Notes under the pieces: model-generated
What the model saw: the letters and a program-made list of their open reading frames with translations, nothing else
Told to the model about the DNA's origin: nothing
Databases searched by the model: none
Position numbers and translations under genes: made by a program
From: Streptococcus sp. oral taxon 061
Lineage (GTDB): Bacteria; Bacillota; Bacilli; Lactobacillales; Streptococcaceae
DNA length: 64,000 nucleotides
Assembly: GCF_013394695.1 (NCBI RefSeq)
Contig: NZ_CP058258.1
Span: forward strand, 950,001-1,014,000
Reading direction: 5' to 3'
Part shown: one piece after another, positions 37,220 to 46,838 of the stretch
Layout of the letters: every line of letters begins with the position of its first letter
Position numbering within the stretch: the stretch's first letter is position 1

Positions 37220-38242
37220 TTATACTTCCCACTTAAAGACTGTCTTAAATGCTGTATTTAAGTCAGTTGCAAAAACTCGGTGAATATCTTTAATTTCTCT
37301 GACTGGTTCTTCTAGATAAATAATATTCTTCAAACGATTGGCAAATTTTTTAATTTCCATCATTTGGATAGCATTTTCAAAGTCAATTCTTCCTGAACGT
37401 GAAGATCCGACTAGTAACAAGCCTTTTTCCAATGAATCCCGAGTGTTGATGTTGACCTTATACTCACTAACACCCATCATCAAAATGGTCCCTTGTGGTT
37501 TGATGTAACGGATCAAGTCATTAATAGCAGGTCCGCATCCATCACCACCACAGCATTCGAAACCATGGTCAAAACTTAAATCTTCTGGAATACTATCAGT
37601 AATGTAAAGCTCTTTTGCAAATGAGAAGAGTTCTAACTTTTCCCAGTGACGACCGATAACAATAATCTCAGCTTCAGGCAGAGTATAGTTAATAATATTA
37701 GCCATGACAAAAGCTAAACTTCCATCACCAATGACAGCAATTCGTTGGCGTCTGCTGTGAGATATCGTCATGAAACGATTCATAGCATGCATGCCAACAC
37801 TGACAAACTCTGTAATGGCGGCAACTGTGTCTTCGATTTCTTCGTAAGATACAACACGATCCTTAGGCAGAGATACAAATTCTCGCATAAACCCATCATA
37901 ACCACTTGAAAGGAAATATGTTCCAGTCATGTAATTTTCGTAGAATTCCTCATCACTTTGCATAGGTGGTTGATTTGGAATCATAACAACCTTCTGACCA
38001 ACTTTGTAGGTACCGGTTGGGTCAGAAATGACTGTACCACAAGATTCATGAATCATAGCCATAGGTAGTTTTTGGGCTAAAATTTTTGGATCTCGTTTAC
38101 CTTGATAATAGCGCTGATCCGCATGACAAACAGCCATATAGTTTGGTCGGATGAGGATATGATTCTCTTGATCAATTTCTTCTTCCTGGTATTTAATATT
38201 AATAAACTTTGGTTTTGTCAGTTGATAAATTTGATTAATCAT
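37220..38242 (-). CDS. tarJ: Ribitol-5-phosphate 2-dehydrogenase TarJ
   Basis: The 340-residue zinc alcohol dehydrogenase-like protein has the ligand region VCHADQRYYQG near residue 39, HESCG near residue 65 and a Rossmann fold with VIGDGSLAFVMA near residue 173. It reduces ribulose-5-phosphate to ribitol-5-phosphate, which TarI then couples to CTP. I start at MINQIYQ (38242), 4 bases after tarI; an upstream ATG lies inside tarI. Confidence 0.93.
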   Translation of the reverse strand: MINQIYQLTKPKFINIKYQEEEIDQENHILIRPNYMAVCHADQRYYQGKRDPKILAQKLPMAMIHESCGTVISDPTGTYKVGQKVVMIPNQPPMQSDEEFYENYMTGTYFLSSGYDGFMREFVSLPKDRVVSYEEIEDTVAAITEFVSVGMHAMNRFMTISHSRRQRIAVIGDGSLAFVMANIINYTLPEAEIIVIGRHWEKLELFSFAKELYITDSIPEDLSFDHGFECCGGDGCGPAINDLIRYIKPQGTILMMGVSEYKVNINTRDSLEKGLLLVGSSRSGRIDFENAIQMMEIKKFANRLKNIIYLEEPVREIKDIHRVFATDLNTAFKTVFKWEV

Positions 38243-38246
38243 GTCT

Positions 38247-38954
38247 CTAGTCTTTCTCAATCATGCTTTTAGCAATCTTCAAGTCTGTCACTGTTGTGAT
38301 TTTAAGATTTGAGTATTCACCCTTAGCCAAGGCTACATCTTTACCCTTAATGACAAAGATCTTACATGCATCTGTTAAAATTTCTTTTTCTTCTGCTGAT
38401 AAAGAACCATACAAGTCAATAAAGTCTTTACAACGGAAGGTTTGTGGAGTTTGTCCTTGGTATAGATGAGCACGATTTGGAATATCTGTAATGAACTGAC
38501 CATTTGTACTTTCAACAATGGTATCCACCGCTTCAACCACAGTGTCAACAGCATCATGTTTTTGAGCAAGAGCGATATTGTCTTGAATCATGCGAAGTGT
38601 GATAAAGGGACGAACCGAATCATGCGTCACTACGATATCATCTTCTGTTAGTGGACGGTAAGCATCAATTGCTTCAATAATCTTTTCAATACTAGAATTA
38701 CGATCAGCCCCACCTTTTGTAATGATGATGCGGTCCTTGTGAAGTGGAAGGAATTTTTCAACTAGATCTTCAGCATGTGTAACCCAGTCACCATGAACTC
38801 CAACAACAATTTTTTCAATACTTGGTTCTAGGACAAATTTTTCAATTGTATGGATTAGAATTGGGCGGTCTCCCAACTCAAGAAATTGTTTAGGTAAATT
38901 ACTGATACCCATACGCGTGCCGGTTCCACCTGCTAAAATTCCAGCGTAAATCAT
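38247..38954 (-). CDS. tarI: Ribitol-5-phosphate cytidylyltransferase TarI
   Basis: The 235-residue IspD-like enzyme makes CDP-ribitol for teichoic acid. It has LAGGTGTRMG near residue 9, KQFLELGDRPILIHTIE near residue 24 and the metal-binding VTHDSVRPF near residue 104. It leads the lic1 operon; the CiaR box is 200 bases upstream, and a TATAAT at 38997-39002 may mark a second, nearer promoter. AAAGGAG precedes the ATG. Confidence 0.95.
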   Translation of the reverse strand: MIYAGILAGGTGTRMGISNLPKQFLELGDRPILIHTIEKFVLEPSIEKIVVGVHGDWVTHAEDLVEKFLPLHKDRIIITKGGADRNSSIEKIIEAIDAYRPLTEDDIVVTHDSVRPFITLRMIQDNIALAQKHDAVDTVVEAVDTIVESTNGQFITDIPNRAHLYQGQTPQTFRCKDFIDLYGSLSAEEKEILTDACKIFVIKGKDVALAKGEYSNLKITTVTDLKIAKSMIEKD

Positions 38955-38996
38955 ATTGATTCTCCTTTGGTTTGTTTTAAAAACTCATTCTTTAGT

Positions 38997-39167
38997 ATTA
39001 TATCATAATCTAGCACTATCTTGAAATAAATACTAGTTCTCTCTAGTTAGAAACTGATGATGAGAGCATTTCATGCATTGAACATTTAAAACTAATCCTT
39101 GCATTATTAACTCTCGGTTAATATAGAGTTCTTCAGAATAATATAGAAAGCTTAAAGAAACCTTAAA
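38997..39167 (-). promoter_or_regulatory. lic1 operon promoters with a perfect CiaR box
   Basis: TTTAAG-GTTTC-TTTAAG (39151-39167, minus strand) is an exact match to the CiaR consensus, followed 10 bases on by TATTCT as a weak -10. A second TATAAT (38997-39002) with TGA before it could be a CiaR-independent promoter. This 322-base gap between tarI and ebfC holds no gene. Confidence 0.8.
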
Positions 39168-39276
39168 CCATTGGTTGATATATATATATAGCAATCCTGA
39201 AATTTTAATTAGACTTTTCCAATTAAAATTGTTAAAATAAAATGGAAAATAAAAGAAAAGGAAGCTAACTACCGCC

Positions 39277-39576
39277 ATGATGAATATGCAAAACATGATG
39301 CGTCAAGCTCAAAAACTTCAAAAACAAATGGAGCAAAGCCAAGCTGAATTGGCTGCCACAGAATTTGTTGGGACTTCTGCTCAAAACCTCGTAACTGCTA
39401 CCTTAACAGGTGATAAAAAAGTTGTAAAAATTGATTTTGATCCCGCAGTTGTGGATGCTGAAGACATTGAAACTCTTTCAGATATGACTGTTCAAGCTCT
39501 CAATGCTGCGCTCGAACAAATTGATGAAACTACTAAGAAGAAACTTGGAGCATTTGCTGGTAAGTTACCATTTTAA
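39277..39576 (+). CDS. YbaB/EbfC family nucleoid-associated protein
   Basis: The 99-residue protein has the YbaB layout: an N-terminal coiled coil ([19 protein letters not shown]), a central beta sheet with K-V-V-K-I-D-F-D-P and a C-terminal helix [16 protein letters not shown]. Family members form tweezer-like dimers that bind DNA. AAGGAAG precedes the start. It is transcribed divergently from the lic1 operon. Confidence 0.95.
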   Translation: MMNMQNMMRQAQKLQKQMEQSQAELAATEFVGTSAQNLVTATLTGDKKVVKIDFDPAVVDAEDIETLSDMTVQALNAALEQIDETTKKKLGAFAGKLPF

Positions 39577-39586
39577 TTAGATTATC

Positions 39587-39617
39587 AAAAATAGGCTGGT
39601 ACACAGCCTATTTTAAT
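39587..39617. terminator. Bidirectional terminator between ebfC and the GDPD gene
   Basis: AAAATAGGCTG pairs with CAGCCTATTTT in a perfect 11-bp stem, with T-runs on both strands. Confidence 0.85.
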
Positions 39618-39622
39618 TTATG

Positions 39623-41386
39623 TTAAAAAGCAAATAATTCAGTTGCTTTATTTAGCAATAAGTCACTATATTCAGGATCTTCCTGAGCAGTTTCTAGTTC
39701 TTCTTTTATTTTTTCCAAGTCATCCGTAATTATTCCGTCAACACCTAGGTGAAAAGACTTATTAAAAGATTCGGAACTATTGATTGTCCATACATAGAGT
39801 TTTTGATCAGTATTCCATAGTTTCGTGACAAAATATTCATCCAAAGTAGAGTACTCCATTGTGTAGCCTGTCGCAACCGTTCTAGGAAAAACAGAATTGT
39901 AGGGAAGGATAAGATAGATTGGAATATTCTTATCATACTGAGTTACTTTCTCAACAACATGGTAATCCAAGGATTGCATTTGATGACCATAAACCTTAAT
40001 TTTTGCAGCATACTTTTCGAGAAAATGTTCCATCATCTGCGGGCTATCTTTGTGGCTGGTCTTAATTTCAATGAGTAGTTTCTGATGCAGTTCATTTGCG
40101 CGAGTTAGATAATCATCGAAACTTGAAATCTTTGTATCATAACCATTCTCATGAATGTCAATCTGCTTTAACTCTTCTAAGGTCAAATCTTGTGGTGTTT
40201 TATTGATACCAGCTAATCCTCTAAGATTAGCATCATGCATCATGACAAATTGTCCATCCTTTGTTTCCTGGATATCCATCTCGATTAAATCTGGTTTTAA
40301 TTGAGATGTTTTTTCTAGGGATTGAATGGTATTTTGTACACCATTGCCATTTGATACACCACGGTGTGAAATCACAAGTGGTGGATTGACTACAGGAGCT
40401 TCTAGATAATTATAGCCTTCAATCGCAAAGAAGATACATGCACACACCATGACACCCCACCTCATGATATGGTCCTTCTCGCGTCTTGGCATAATATCAA
40501 GTTCTTCTCCTGTTAAAAAGGACGTAAATTTTACAAGGAAATAGGTTAATGCCATATAGTGGAAATTCTTGATAAGAACAAAATTCAAAATAGCTAGAAC
40601 CAGAGACTCTCTCTGAGTAAGGCTATCCACTATATACTGAGTAGATAATATCGGGATGAGAGGAAGATAGAAGAATAGATTGGTTTTTACAATAATTAAG
40701 AATAAATGCCAGGCGTAAAACCAAAAGTGATCTTTAGTTTTATCCAAACTATAAATGATTGCTTCCTTAACCGTCATCTTTTCATAAAAGACCTTGGGCA
40801 GAGTGAATATCAAGCGAACTGAAACATAAAAGAATAAGAGTGATAAGATAATAATGGCTACCCACCACATCCAGTACTTATCTTCCATGTAGGTTTGAAT
40901 AAACTCTGGAATTACGATTTTATTGAAATAATAAATCTTAAATATCTTTCTGATAAACGGAAATAGCATTGCTACAAATATAAAGATGAACAAAGCTTTT
41001 GAAATAGTCAATTCCTTCATAAAAGCAAGGCTTTCACGAAATACTTTTCGACTGTATTCTATAAGAGTTCTTTTTTCGTGATATAGGAGGTGGCGAGCTC
41101 CAATAAAGAGAATACTAAGTTGAAAATAGGCTACCAGCAGATTGATGGCTATTAAGATTACGAAGCCAAGACTGACTATAGGTGCGTTTTTTATAATCTC
41201 AAAAATATTGTTGTAGGAAATAAACAAATATCCAGTCTGACTTAGTAAAAATCCAGCTATCACTGAGTTTAATGGCAACCAGATATAGTCAACCAACATA
41301 AAGATTAGAAAGAATAGAAAGAGGATTTTATCTAGATTTAGGTAAATCTTTTTAAAACCCAATTTTTTCGGTTTTTCAGGTTTCAT
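39623..41386 (-). CDS. Membrane-anchored glycerophosphodiester phosphodiesterase
   Basis: The 587-residue protein has about eight N-terminal membrane helices (to near residue 320) and a C-terminal GDPD domain: ISHRGVSNGNGVQNTIQSL near residue 340, with the metal-binding EMDIQETKDGQFVMMHD and the later LLIEIKTSH. It cleaves glycerophosphodiesters; the streptococcal form may act on teichoic or lipoteichoic acid units at the membrane. It follows the exonuclease gene by 8 bases. Confidence 0.9.
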   Translation of the reverse strand: MKPEKPKKLGFKKIYLNLDKILFLFFLIFMLVDYIWLPLNSVIAGFLLSQTGYLFISYNNIFEIIKNAPIVSLGFVILIAINLLVAYFQLSILFIGARHLLYHEKRTLIEYSRKVFRESLAFMKELTISKALFIFIFVAMLFPFIRKIFKIYYFNKIVIPEFIQTYMEDKYWMWWVAIIILSLLFFYVSVRLIFTLPKVFYEKMTVKEAIIYSLDKTKDHFWFYAWHLFLIIVKTNLFFYLPLIPILSTQYIVDSLTQRESLVLAILNFVLIKNFHYMALTYFLVKFTSFLTGEELDIMPRREKDHIMRWGVMVCACIFFAIEGYNYLEAPVVNPPLVISHRGVSNGNGVQNTIQSLEKTSQLKPDLIEMDIQETKDGQFVMMHDANLRGLAGINKTPQDLTLEELKQIDIHENGYDTKISSFDDYLTRANELHQKLLIEIKTSHKDSPQMMEHFLEKYAAKIKVYGHQMQSLDYHVVEKVTQYDKNIPIYLILPYNSVFPRTVATGYTMEYSTLDEYFVTKLWNTDQKLYVWTINSSESFNKSFHLGVDGIITDDLEKIKEELETAQEDPEYSDLLLNKATELFAF

Positions 41387-41394
41387 AAAACCTC

Positions 41395-41985
41395 CTAATC
41401 AAAAAACTGTGATAGATCTAAGGCATCAAATGGATTCGAATTGAGACTACTCTGAGAATTGAGTAACAGCCTACTCTCATCTGACTCAAGAAAAGCTTCA
41501 TACACTCGAGCAGTCATACGAGCATCCTCTAAACTATTATGAGATCGCCCTTTAAAACCTAGAAAATTAGCCACAGTTTGTAATTTTAGATTAGCAATTC
41601 CATGCAAATCAGAACTACGTCGCTCAAGTGCCTCATTATAGAGATCGACTAAATATTGTTCTCGATAGTCCAAACCATGTTCTAGTAAAATCGGTAAATC
41701 ACTCTTTGCTGCATTATAACCAACAAGGGGTAAATCACCAACAAAATCTTGAAATTTTTGGAGGACTTCTTCTACCTTTGGAGCATTCTTGAGAGTCTCT
41801 GAAGTAATACCAGTCAAACCATTAATAAAACTCTTTAAAGGTACATCTGAGTGAACATAAGAGTCAAACGCTTCTACCTCTTCACCATCTTTAAAGTGCA
41901 CTGCCGATACCTGAATCAAATGAGTCTTATCTTGGTGTTTGTTGAATTCTAAGTCAAATGAGATATAATCTCTTACTGTTTCCAT
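41395..41985 (-). CDS. DnaQ-family 3'-5' exonuclease
   Basis: The 196-residue protein has DEDDh exonuclease motifs: ISFDLEFN near residue 7 (Exo I), VGYNAAKSD near residue 92 (Exo II) and HNSLEDARMTARVYE near residue 148 (Exo III with the His). It resembles the proofreading epsilon subunit or RNase T-like nucleases but is a stand-alone protein. I start at 41985 because AAGGAATGATAAG precedes this ATG well; the upstream ATG lacks a ribosome site. Confidence 0.88.
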   Translation of the reverse strand: METVRDYISFDLEFNKHQDKTHLIQVSAVHFKDGEEVEAFDSYVHSDVPLKSFINGLTGITSETLKNAPKVEEVLQKFQDFVGDLPLVGYNAAKSDLPILLEHGLDYREQYLVDLYNEALERRSSDLHGIANLKLQTVANFLGFKGRSHNSLEDARMTARVYEAFLESDESRLLLNSQSSLNSNPFDALDLSQFFD

Positions 41986-42054
41986 CTTATCATTCCTTAT
42001 TGATTTGTAAAAAGAAACCACCTGGTCTAATCATAGAAACCAAGCAGTTTTTTC

Positions 42055-42546
42055 TTATTTGCCAAATAAGCGAGCAAAGAAGCCTTTCTTCGATGCTTGA
42101 ACTTCTTGCTTAGCTTGATCCAACTCCAACTGAAGAGTTTCTTGGTCCTTCATAGCTTGAAGGGTTAACTGTTGTTGTTGGTCCAATTGCTTATCTTTTT
42201 CAGCAATTTGGCGGTCTTTAACACGCATCTGTTCATCTTTTTCAGCCAGTTGCTTGTCTTTTGCTTTCAGTTGTTCATAAAGACGGATGATTTCAGCGTT
42301 CTTTTCATCAACAAGAATCTCCATAAGTTCTCGTTGCTTAACTTCATCACTAACTGGTTCATCTTCAAAGATAGTCTTTTTGTAGATTTCTTCAAGTTTG
42401 ATCAATCCACTACGAGTAACAACAGTAACACCTTTGTCGTTTTTTGTAATATCTTCTTCAGGTAATTCTTTGACACGATTATTGATTGCTTGTCGGGATA
42501 GCCCCAAGACTTCAGCAATCTCACTGACAGTCATTTCAATACTCAT
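42055..42546 (-). CDS. rocS: Chromosome segregation regulator RocS
   Basis: The 163-residue protein has an N-terminal helix-turn-helix (VSEIAEVLGLSRQAINNRVK, residues 7-26), a long coiled coil with repeated AEKDEQMRVKDRQIAEKDKQL (residues 90-135), and a C-terminal amphipathic helix KKGFFARLFGK. This is the layout of RocS, which binds DNA and membrane, works with ParB and the capsule kinase CpsD, and supports chromosome segregation in pneumococcus. The amphipathic helix likely anchors it to the membrane. Single-gene unit. Confidence 0.88.
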   Translation of the reverse strand: MSIEMTVSEIAEVLGLSRQAINNRVKELPEEDITKNDKGVTVVTRSGLIKLEEIYKKTIFEDEPVSDEVKQRELMEILVDEKNAEIIRLYEQLKAKDKQLAEKDEQMRVKDRQIAEKDKQLDQQQQLTLQAMKDQETLQLELDQAKQEVQASKKGFFARLFGK

Positions 42547-42680
42547 AATATCCTCTATTTTTCTCTAGCTTTTCTTAAATTAAATCTTATCATAAGTAAT
42601 TCAAACTGTCAAATAACACTGTATTTTCAATGGTTTTTTAAGATATAAAATTTTAAAACTACTTATTTGCGATATTTTAA

Positions 42681-42703
42681 AAAGATGAGAAAATCCCATC
42701 TTT
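42681..42703 (-). terminator. Terminator after truB
   Basis: On the minus strand AAAGATGGGATTTTCTCATC folds into a hairpin and is followed by TTTTT, between truB and rocS. Confidence 0.7.
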
Positions 42704-42739
42704 CGACTAGTAGATAAAAATCATCGGTTGGCCAAATGC

Positions 42740-43618
42740 TTAATAGAAAACCTTTCTCGGTTTGTAAAGATGTTCTCGTTTCTCTAAAATTGCTAGTAAT
42801 TTATCATCTTCAAAGCCAGCCAATTCCTTCTCAGTTTGTTCCAATTCAATAAAGCGACCAAAACGAACTTCTTCTGCCTGCTCTGGAGTCAAATTTACCT
42901 TTACTAAATCCCCTGTCCCAATCTCTAGAGGATGGAGAAAAACAAAATCTCCAGCTTGAACTTTTTCAGCGACTTCTTCCAAGGTCAAAGCATCTTCCAA
43001 GTTTAAACCTGCTGCACTAGTTCGAGTTAAGTGTGACATATGGGCCGCATAACCAAGTTTTTCTCCAAGATCAACAGACAAGGTACGGATATAAGTTCCC
43101 TTACTGCATTTGACACGAAAAGAAAATCGTGCAAGATGCCCATCATAAGAAATCGGACTCGTTCTTTCAAACCTATAAATCGTAACCTGACGCTCTGGAC
43201 GCTCTACTTCTTGACCAGCACGCGCATACTCATAGAGCTTGCGACCATTGACCTTGACAGCAGAGTACATCGGTGGGATTTGAGTGATAGGACCAGTCAA
43301 ACTCGCAATCGCCTCATCGACAAGTTTTTCATCCAGTGGATTTAAAACAGGAGTCTCTGCAACTACTTCCCCACTAGCATCCTCGGTCGTCGTTGAATAG
43401 CCTAGAGTGATTTCTCCCTCATAGACCTTACCCTCGTCCTGCATGAACTCAACCATGCGAGTCGCCTTTCCCACAGCAATGGGTAAAACGCCCACTACAT
43501 CCGGATCCAAAGTGCCACCATGGCCAATCTTCTTAGTCCCTAAAATCTTACGCAGTTTAAAAACCGCATCATGCGAGGTCATCCCTGCTTCTTTCTTTAA
43601 GTTGATAATACCGTTCAT
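42740..43618 (-). CDS. truB: tRNA pseudouridine(55) synthase TruB
   Basis: The 292-residue enzyme makes pseudouridine 55 in the T loop of tRNA. The catalytic Asp is in [13 protein letters not shown] near residue 36, with GKATRMVEF and the C-terminal PUA-like end. It starts 3 bases after the hydrolase gene ends, so the two are co-transcribed. Note that unrelated genomes usually place ribF next to truB; here ribF lies 10 kb away. Confidence 0.97.
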   Translation of the reverse strand: MNGIINLKKEAGMTSHDAVFKLRKILGTKKIGHGGTLDPDVVGVLPIAVGKATRMVEFMQDEGKVYEGEITLGYSTTTEDASGEVVAETPVLNPLDEKLVDEAIASLTGPITQIPPMYSAVKVNGRKLYEYARAGQEVERPERQVTIYRFERTSPISYDGHLARFSFRVKCSKGTYIRTLSVDLGEKLGYAAHMSHLTRTSAAGLNLEDALTLEEVAEKVQAGDFVFLHPLEIGTGDLVKVNLTPEQAEEVRFGRFIELEQTEKELAGFEDDKLLAILEKREHLYKPRKVFY

Positions 43619-43621
43619 TTA

Positions 43622-44425
43622 TTAACTTTCTAAAAATACTAAAACTCTCTTTTGGAAATCCTTATTCTGTTCATAGAGTGCATGCCCGCACTCTGGCAAA
43701 ATGGTGAGCTGGCTATCTTTGATATGCTGATGCAATACAAGTGAACCATCTACGCCAAGAACATCATCTTTTTCTGCTCCAATGATTAACGTAGGGCAGC
43801 TAATTTTTTCGAAAAAAGCTAGACTATCATGCTTCAAACAAGATACAGCCTGAATATCAATACGTTTTTTATCTTTAATGCGACCAAAGATTCCCATTAT
43901 TCGATAAAGGTATTTAAATCTTCCAAAGGATTTAGTCGTGTAAGAGTGACGAGCAATATCTATCATCAGATCTTTATAAGTTCCTGTTTGACTCAGGTTC
44001 AGCCAGCAACTAATTCTCTCCCTGCCTAGATTACTTAGTTTTGCAGTGGTCACGGCTAAAATGAGCTTTTGAACCTTTTCAGGGAAATCCGCCACCAACC
44101 ATTGGGCAATCATTCCACCTTGTGAAATCCCCATAACATAAGCGGTATCTAGGTTTAGTATCTCCATTGCTTCAGCAACATCTGCTGCCATATCCCGTGT
44201 AGTATAACCCTGCCTCAACTCATTGATTCGAGAAAAAACATAAATTTTGTAACGTTCGGCAAGTATACGGTATGTGATTGAAAAAGGCATAGCCATACCT
44301 TTAACCGTTTGTAGTCCATCGCCCAATCCTGGTATAATTACTAAAGGGTCCTTTCCTTTTCCAAATGTCACATAGTCCATAGTCTTTCCATTTATAGACA
44401 ATGTGGCGTTCTTAGCTGAATACAA
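43622..44425 (-). CDS. Alpha/beta hydrolase
   Basis: The 267-residue protein has the nucleophile elbow VMGISQGGMIAQ near residue 97, an acid in LIIGAEKDDVLG near residue 210 and the catalytic His in PECGHALYEQ near residue 244. The first strands NATLSINGKTMDYVTFG are like those of alpha/beta hydrolase fold peptidase/esterase proteins. Substrate unknown. It sits 3 bases after the DUF2130 gene and before truB. Confidence 0.85.
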   Translation of the reverse strand: MYSAKNATLSINGKTMDYVTFGKGKDPLVIIPGLGDGLQTVKGMAMPFSITYRILAERYKIYVFSRINELRQGYTTRDMAADVAEAMEILNLDTAYVMGISQGGMIAQWLVADFPEKVQKLILAVTTAKLSNLGRERISCWLNLSQTGTYKDLMIDIARHSYTTKSFGRFKYLYRIMGIFGRIKDKKRIDIQAVSCLKHDSLAFFEKISCPTLIIGAEKDDVLGVDGSLVLHQHIKDSQLTILPECGHALYEQNKDFQKRVLVFLES

Positions 44426-44428
44426 AGA

Positions 44429-45703
44429 TTATTCTCCTTTCAACGCATCAAACTTCGCTTTCATAGTTGGATTTTTTCTTGTCAATTTTTTGACGGAAAC
44501 ATCATCTAATTTGTTGTTGGCGAGACGGAGTTGCTTTTCTGATGTGGTCAAGAATTTCTTAACTTCTTCCATCCGTTTAATAGCCTTGTCAATTTCATCG
44601 ATGGCCTTACCGAAGTTGACAGAAGCTGAATTGTAGTTCTTAGCAAAGGCTACCTTGAAAGCTTCCAAATCTTCCTCAAAATGAGTGATATCGATATTTT
44701 GCTCACGTATAAGTGCTAGTTCCTGCTTGTATTTTAGAGAATTAAGGGCAGCATTGCGCAAGAGCCCAATCAGTTGGATAAAGAACTGAGGACGCACGAC
44801 GTACATTTTCTCATACTCATGACTGACATCGACAATTCCAGTATTGAAGTAATCATTGTCAGCCTCAAGCATACTTACCAAAACTGCATACTCACAGTTC
44901 TTCTCACGGCGGTCCTTGTCCAACTCTTTGTAGAAATCTGCATTCTTGTGCTTTTTCTCAGTTCCATCCGCTTCATTTTTCATCTCAAACATGATGGAAA
45001 TGAATTCCAGCCCATTTTCATCAAAATCACGGAAGATGAAGTCTCCTTTAGAACCACGCGCTGAAATCTTGTTGTCCTTTTCAAAATAAGCATTTGGAAA
45101 GGCAAAACTACGAACCTTGTTAAACTCGCTCTCCGCATACTGTTCTAGACTTTCACCAATAGCTTTTGTAGATTGTTGTGCCTTAAAATTCTTGTAAAAC
45201 TCAACCTGCTCATTTGCTGCCTTAAGTTGGGCTTCATAGTTTTGTTTAACAGAAGCAAGAGAAAGCTCGTTTTCTTTTTCTTGTAAAAGGAGCTGATTTT
45301 TGACCTGGTCGCGTTCTTTTTCAAGATCAGAAAGAGTTTTTTGTAGTTGGTTCTCATGCTCCAAGCGCAAGGTAGCCAATTGATTCTCAAGAGCTTGGAC
45401 CTCTTTTTCTTTTTCTAACAGACTTTTGCTAGCACTTTGCTCTACTTCCTTCCTAGCCAATTCTTTTTCAGTTTCGAAATTTTGGATTTGACTTTGTAGC
45501 TGGGCAATTTCTTGGTCTTTTTGAGCGAGTTTTGCCTGTTGTTCATTCAAGGCCTTTTGCTCTACCAATGTCAATTCTTGCTTGATTCGTTCATGCAATT
45601 CCTTATCAAACTCTACAGTGCGAACTTGAGAAATCAGTTCTGCATATTGACTTTCATTAACTGTAAAAACTTCGCCACAATTTGGACATTTAATTTCGTT
45701 CAT
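44429..45703 (-). CDS. DUF2130 protein with coiled coil
   Basis: The 424-residue protein begins with a zinc-ribbon-like CPNCGEVF, followed by a long coiled coil (about residues 40-170) and the DUF2130 domain with FRDFDENGLEFISIMFEMKNE near residue 225, which resembles a restriction-endonuclease-like fold. Function is not known; a DNA-binding or repair role has been guessed for the family. A TATAAT at 45736-45741 on the minus strand is a likely -10. Confidence 0.85.
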   Translation of the reverse strand: MNEIKCPNCGEVFTVNESQYAELISQVRTVEFDKELHERIKQELTLVEQKALNEQQAKLAQKDQEIAQLQSQIQNFETEKELARKEVEQSASKSLLEKEKEVQALENQLATLRLEHENQLQKTLSDLEKERDQVKNQLLLQEKENELSLASVKQNYEAQLKAANEQVEFYKNFKAQQSTKAIGESLEQYAESEFNKVRSFAFPNAYFEKDNKISARGSKGDFIFRDFDENGLEFISIMFEMKNEADGTEKKHKNADFYKELDKDRREKNCEYAVLVSMLEADNDYFNTGIVDVSHEYEKMYVVRPQFFIQLIGLLRNAALNSLKYKQELALIREQNIDITHFEEDLEAFKVAFAKNYNSASVNFGKAIDEIDKAIKRMEEVKKFLTTSEKQLRLANNKLDDVSVKKLTRKNPTMKAKFDALKGE

Positions 45704-45760
45704 GATTTTCCTCTAAATTTAACATTACTACTTTCATTATAGCATGGAAAAACAAAAAGA

Positions 45761-45785
45761 AAAAGTTGGAATCAATCCAACTTTT
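45761..45785 (-). terminator. Terminator after the formate/nitrite channel gene
   Basis: AAAAGTTGGA pairs with TCCAACTTTT; a T-rich run follows on the minus strand. Confidence 0.75.
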
Positions 45786-46581
45786 AATCTACGTATGTAT
45801 CTTCGTTTTTGTTTAAGAAGGCGTAAGGCAATCCCATCAGTAGACCACCGCCGATAAAGTTACCGATGAAGGTTACACCCCAGTGACGAAGAATATTTCC
45901 GATACCAAAGTTTGCGATCGAATCAGCAGCAACACTGAATTTCACAATAGCAAATGAAGCAAAGTTTGCGGCGATGTGTTCGTTTGTTAAGAATACAAAC
46001 ATGTAAATGGCTGAAAGAACCAACCAAAGTTTAGCTCCACCATCTTTAACCAAAACAAATGATAGAATTGCGATATTTACAAAGATATTCGCTAAAATAC
46101 CTTCTAGCAATACTAATTCATTTGAACGTGCTAGTTTCATTTCTACAACACCAGAAATGAAACTGTCGTGAGTGAGATTTGCATAGGCTGCTGAATGAGC
46201 GAATCCCCAACCGGCAATAAGGGCACCGATTAAGTTAAAGAAAGTACAATATAGAAGAATTTCTACTGTTTTTCTCCAGCTAATTTTTTTCAAAAAGCTA
46301 CCAGCTGTAAGGAACATCATGTTTGATGTTACCAACTCAGCATTCAAGAAGACAGTGTAAGCCAATCCCCAAGCGAAAACAAATGGGAAAAGGAATCGTC
46401 CGCTACCTGGTGCAATCTTATTAATCAAATCTGCACCAACTGCTCCTGCTGCTGTACTGAAGGTAAGGAATGCACCTGCAAACATTGAACGGATAGCATA
46501 CTTGAATTTGCTATTTGAATAAAGACTTTCTTTCTTTTTACAAGCAAATTCAATTTTTGAGATAAATTCTGATGAAACCAT
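45784..46581 (-). CDS. Formate/nitrite transporter family channel
   Basis: The 265-residue protein has six membrane helices and FNT motifs: GAFLTFSTAAGAVGADL near residue 36, ELVTSNMMFLTAG near residue 83, and IAANFASFAIVKF with the key pore region, near residue 205. Family members are pentameric channels for formate, nitrite or hydrosulfide; the streptococcal ones likely export or equilibrate formate from pyruvate formate-lyase. I start at 46581 where TAGGAG is well placed. A truncated paralogue lies directly upstream. Confidence 0.92.
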   Translation of the reverse strand: MVSSEFISKIEFACKKKESLYSNSKFKYAIRSMFAGAFLTFSTAAGAVGADLINKIAPGSGRFLFPFVFAWGLAYTVFLNAELVTSNMMFLTAGSFLKKISWRKTVEILLYCTFFNLIGALIAGWGFAHSAAYANLTHDSFISGVVEMKLARSNELVLLEGILANIFVNIAILSFVLVKDGGAKLWLVLSAIYMFVFLTNEHIAANFASFAIVKFSVAADSIANFGIGNILRHWGVTFIGNFIGGGLLMGLPYAFLNKNEDTYVD

Positions 46582-46798
46582 ATAAACTCCTAAAACTTTA
46601 TTTGTGAATATTATAACATAAAACCGATACAATGGGAAGACTTTCCTAAATCAATTCCTAATATTTTTTAAAAACATCGGAATCGTTTACATCCTTGTAG
46701 TATTAAGTTTTTAACCTTTAAATTTTTGTAAAATAATTCCTGAACTTCTAGCTTTATTTCTAATATTTAATATATTTTTTAAAAAAAGAAAAATAAAA

Positions 46799-46823
46799 AG
46801 AGAGAAACCAAGTGAATCTCTCT
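46799..46823 (-). terminator. Terminator after the truncated FNT paralogue
   Basis: AGAGAGA and TCTCTCT form a hairpin with a T-rich run after it on the minus strand. Confidence 0.65.
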
Positions 46824-46838
46824 ACTTCTATTAAAATT

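Noticed and set aside
39020-39167. A CiaR-driven small RNA (csRNA) in the tarI-ebfC gap
   Set aside because: The box and a small hairpin are present, but there is no strong terminator before tarI, so a leader of the lic1 operon is the simpler reading.
39033-39296. Minus-strand open frame between tarI and ebfC
   Set aside because: It covers the CiaR box and promoter region and overlaps the start of ebfC; composition is not protein-like.
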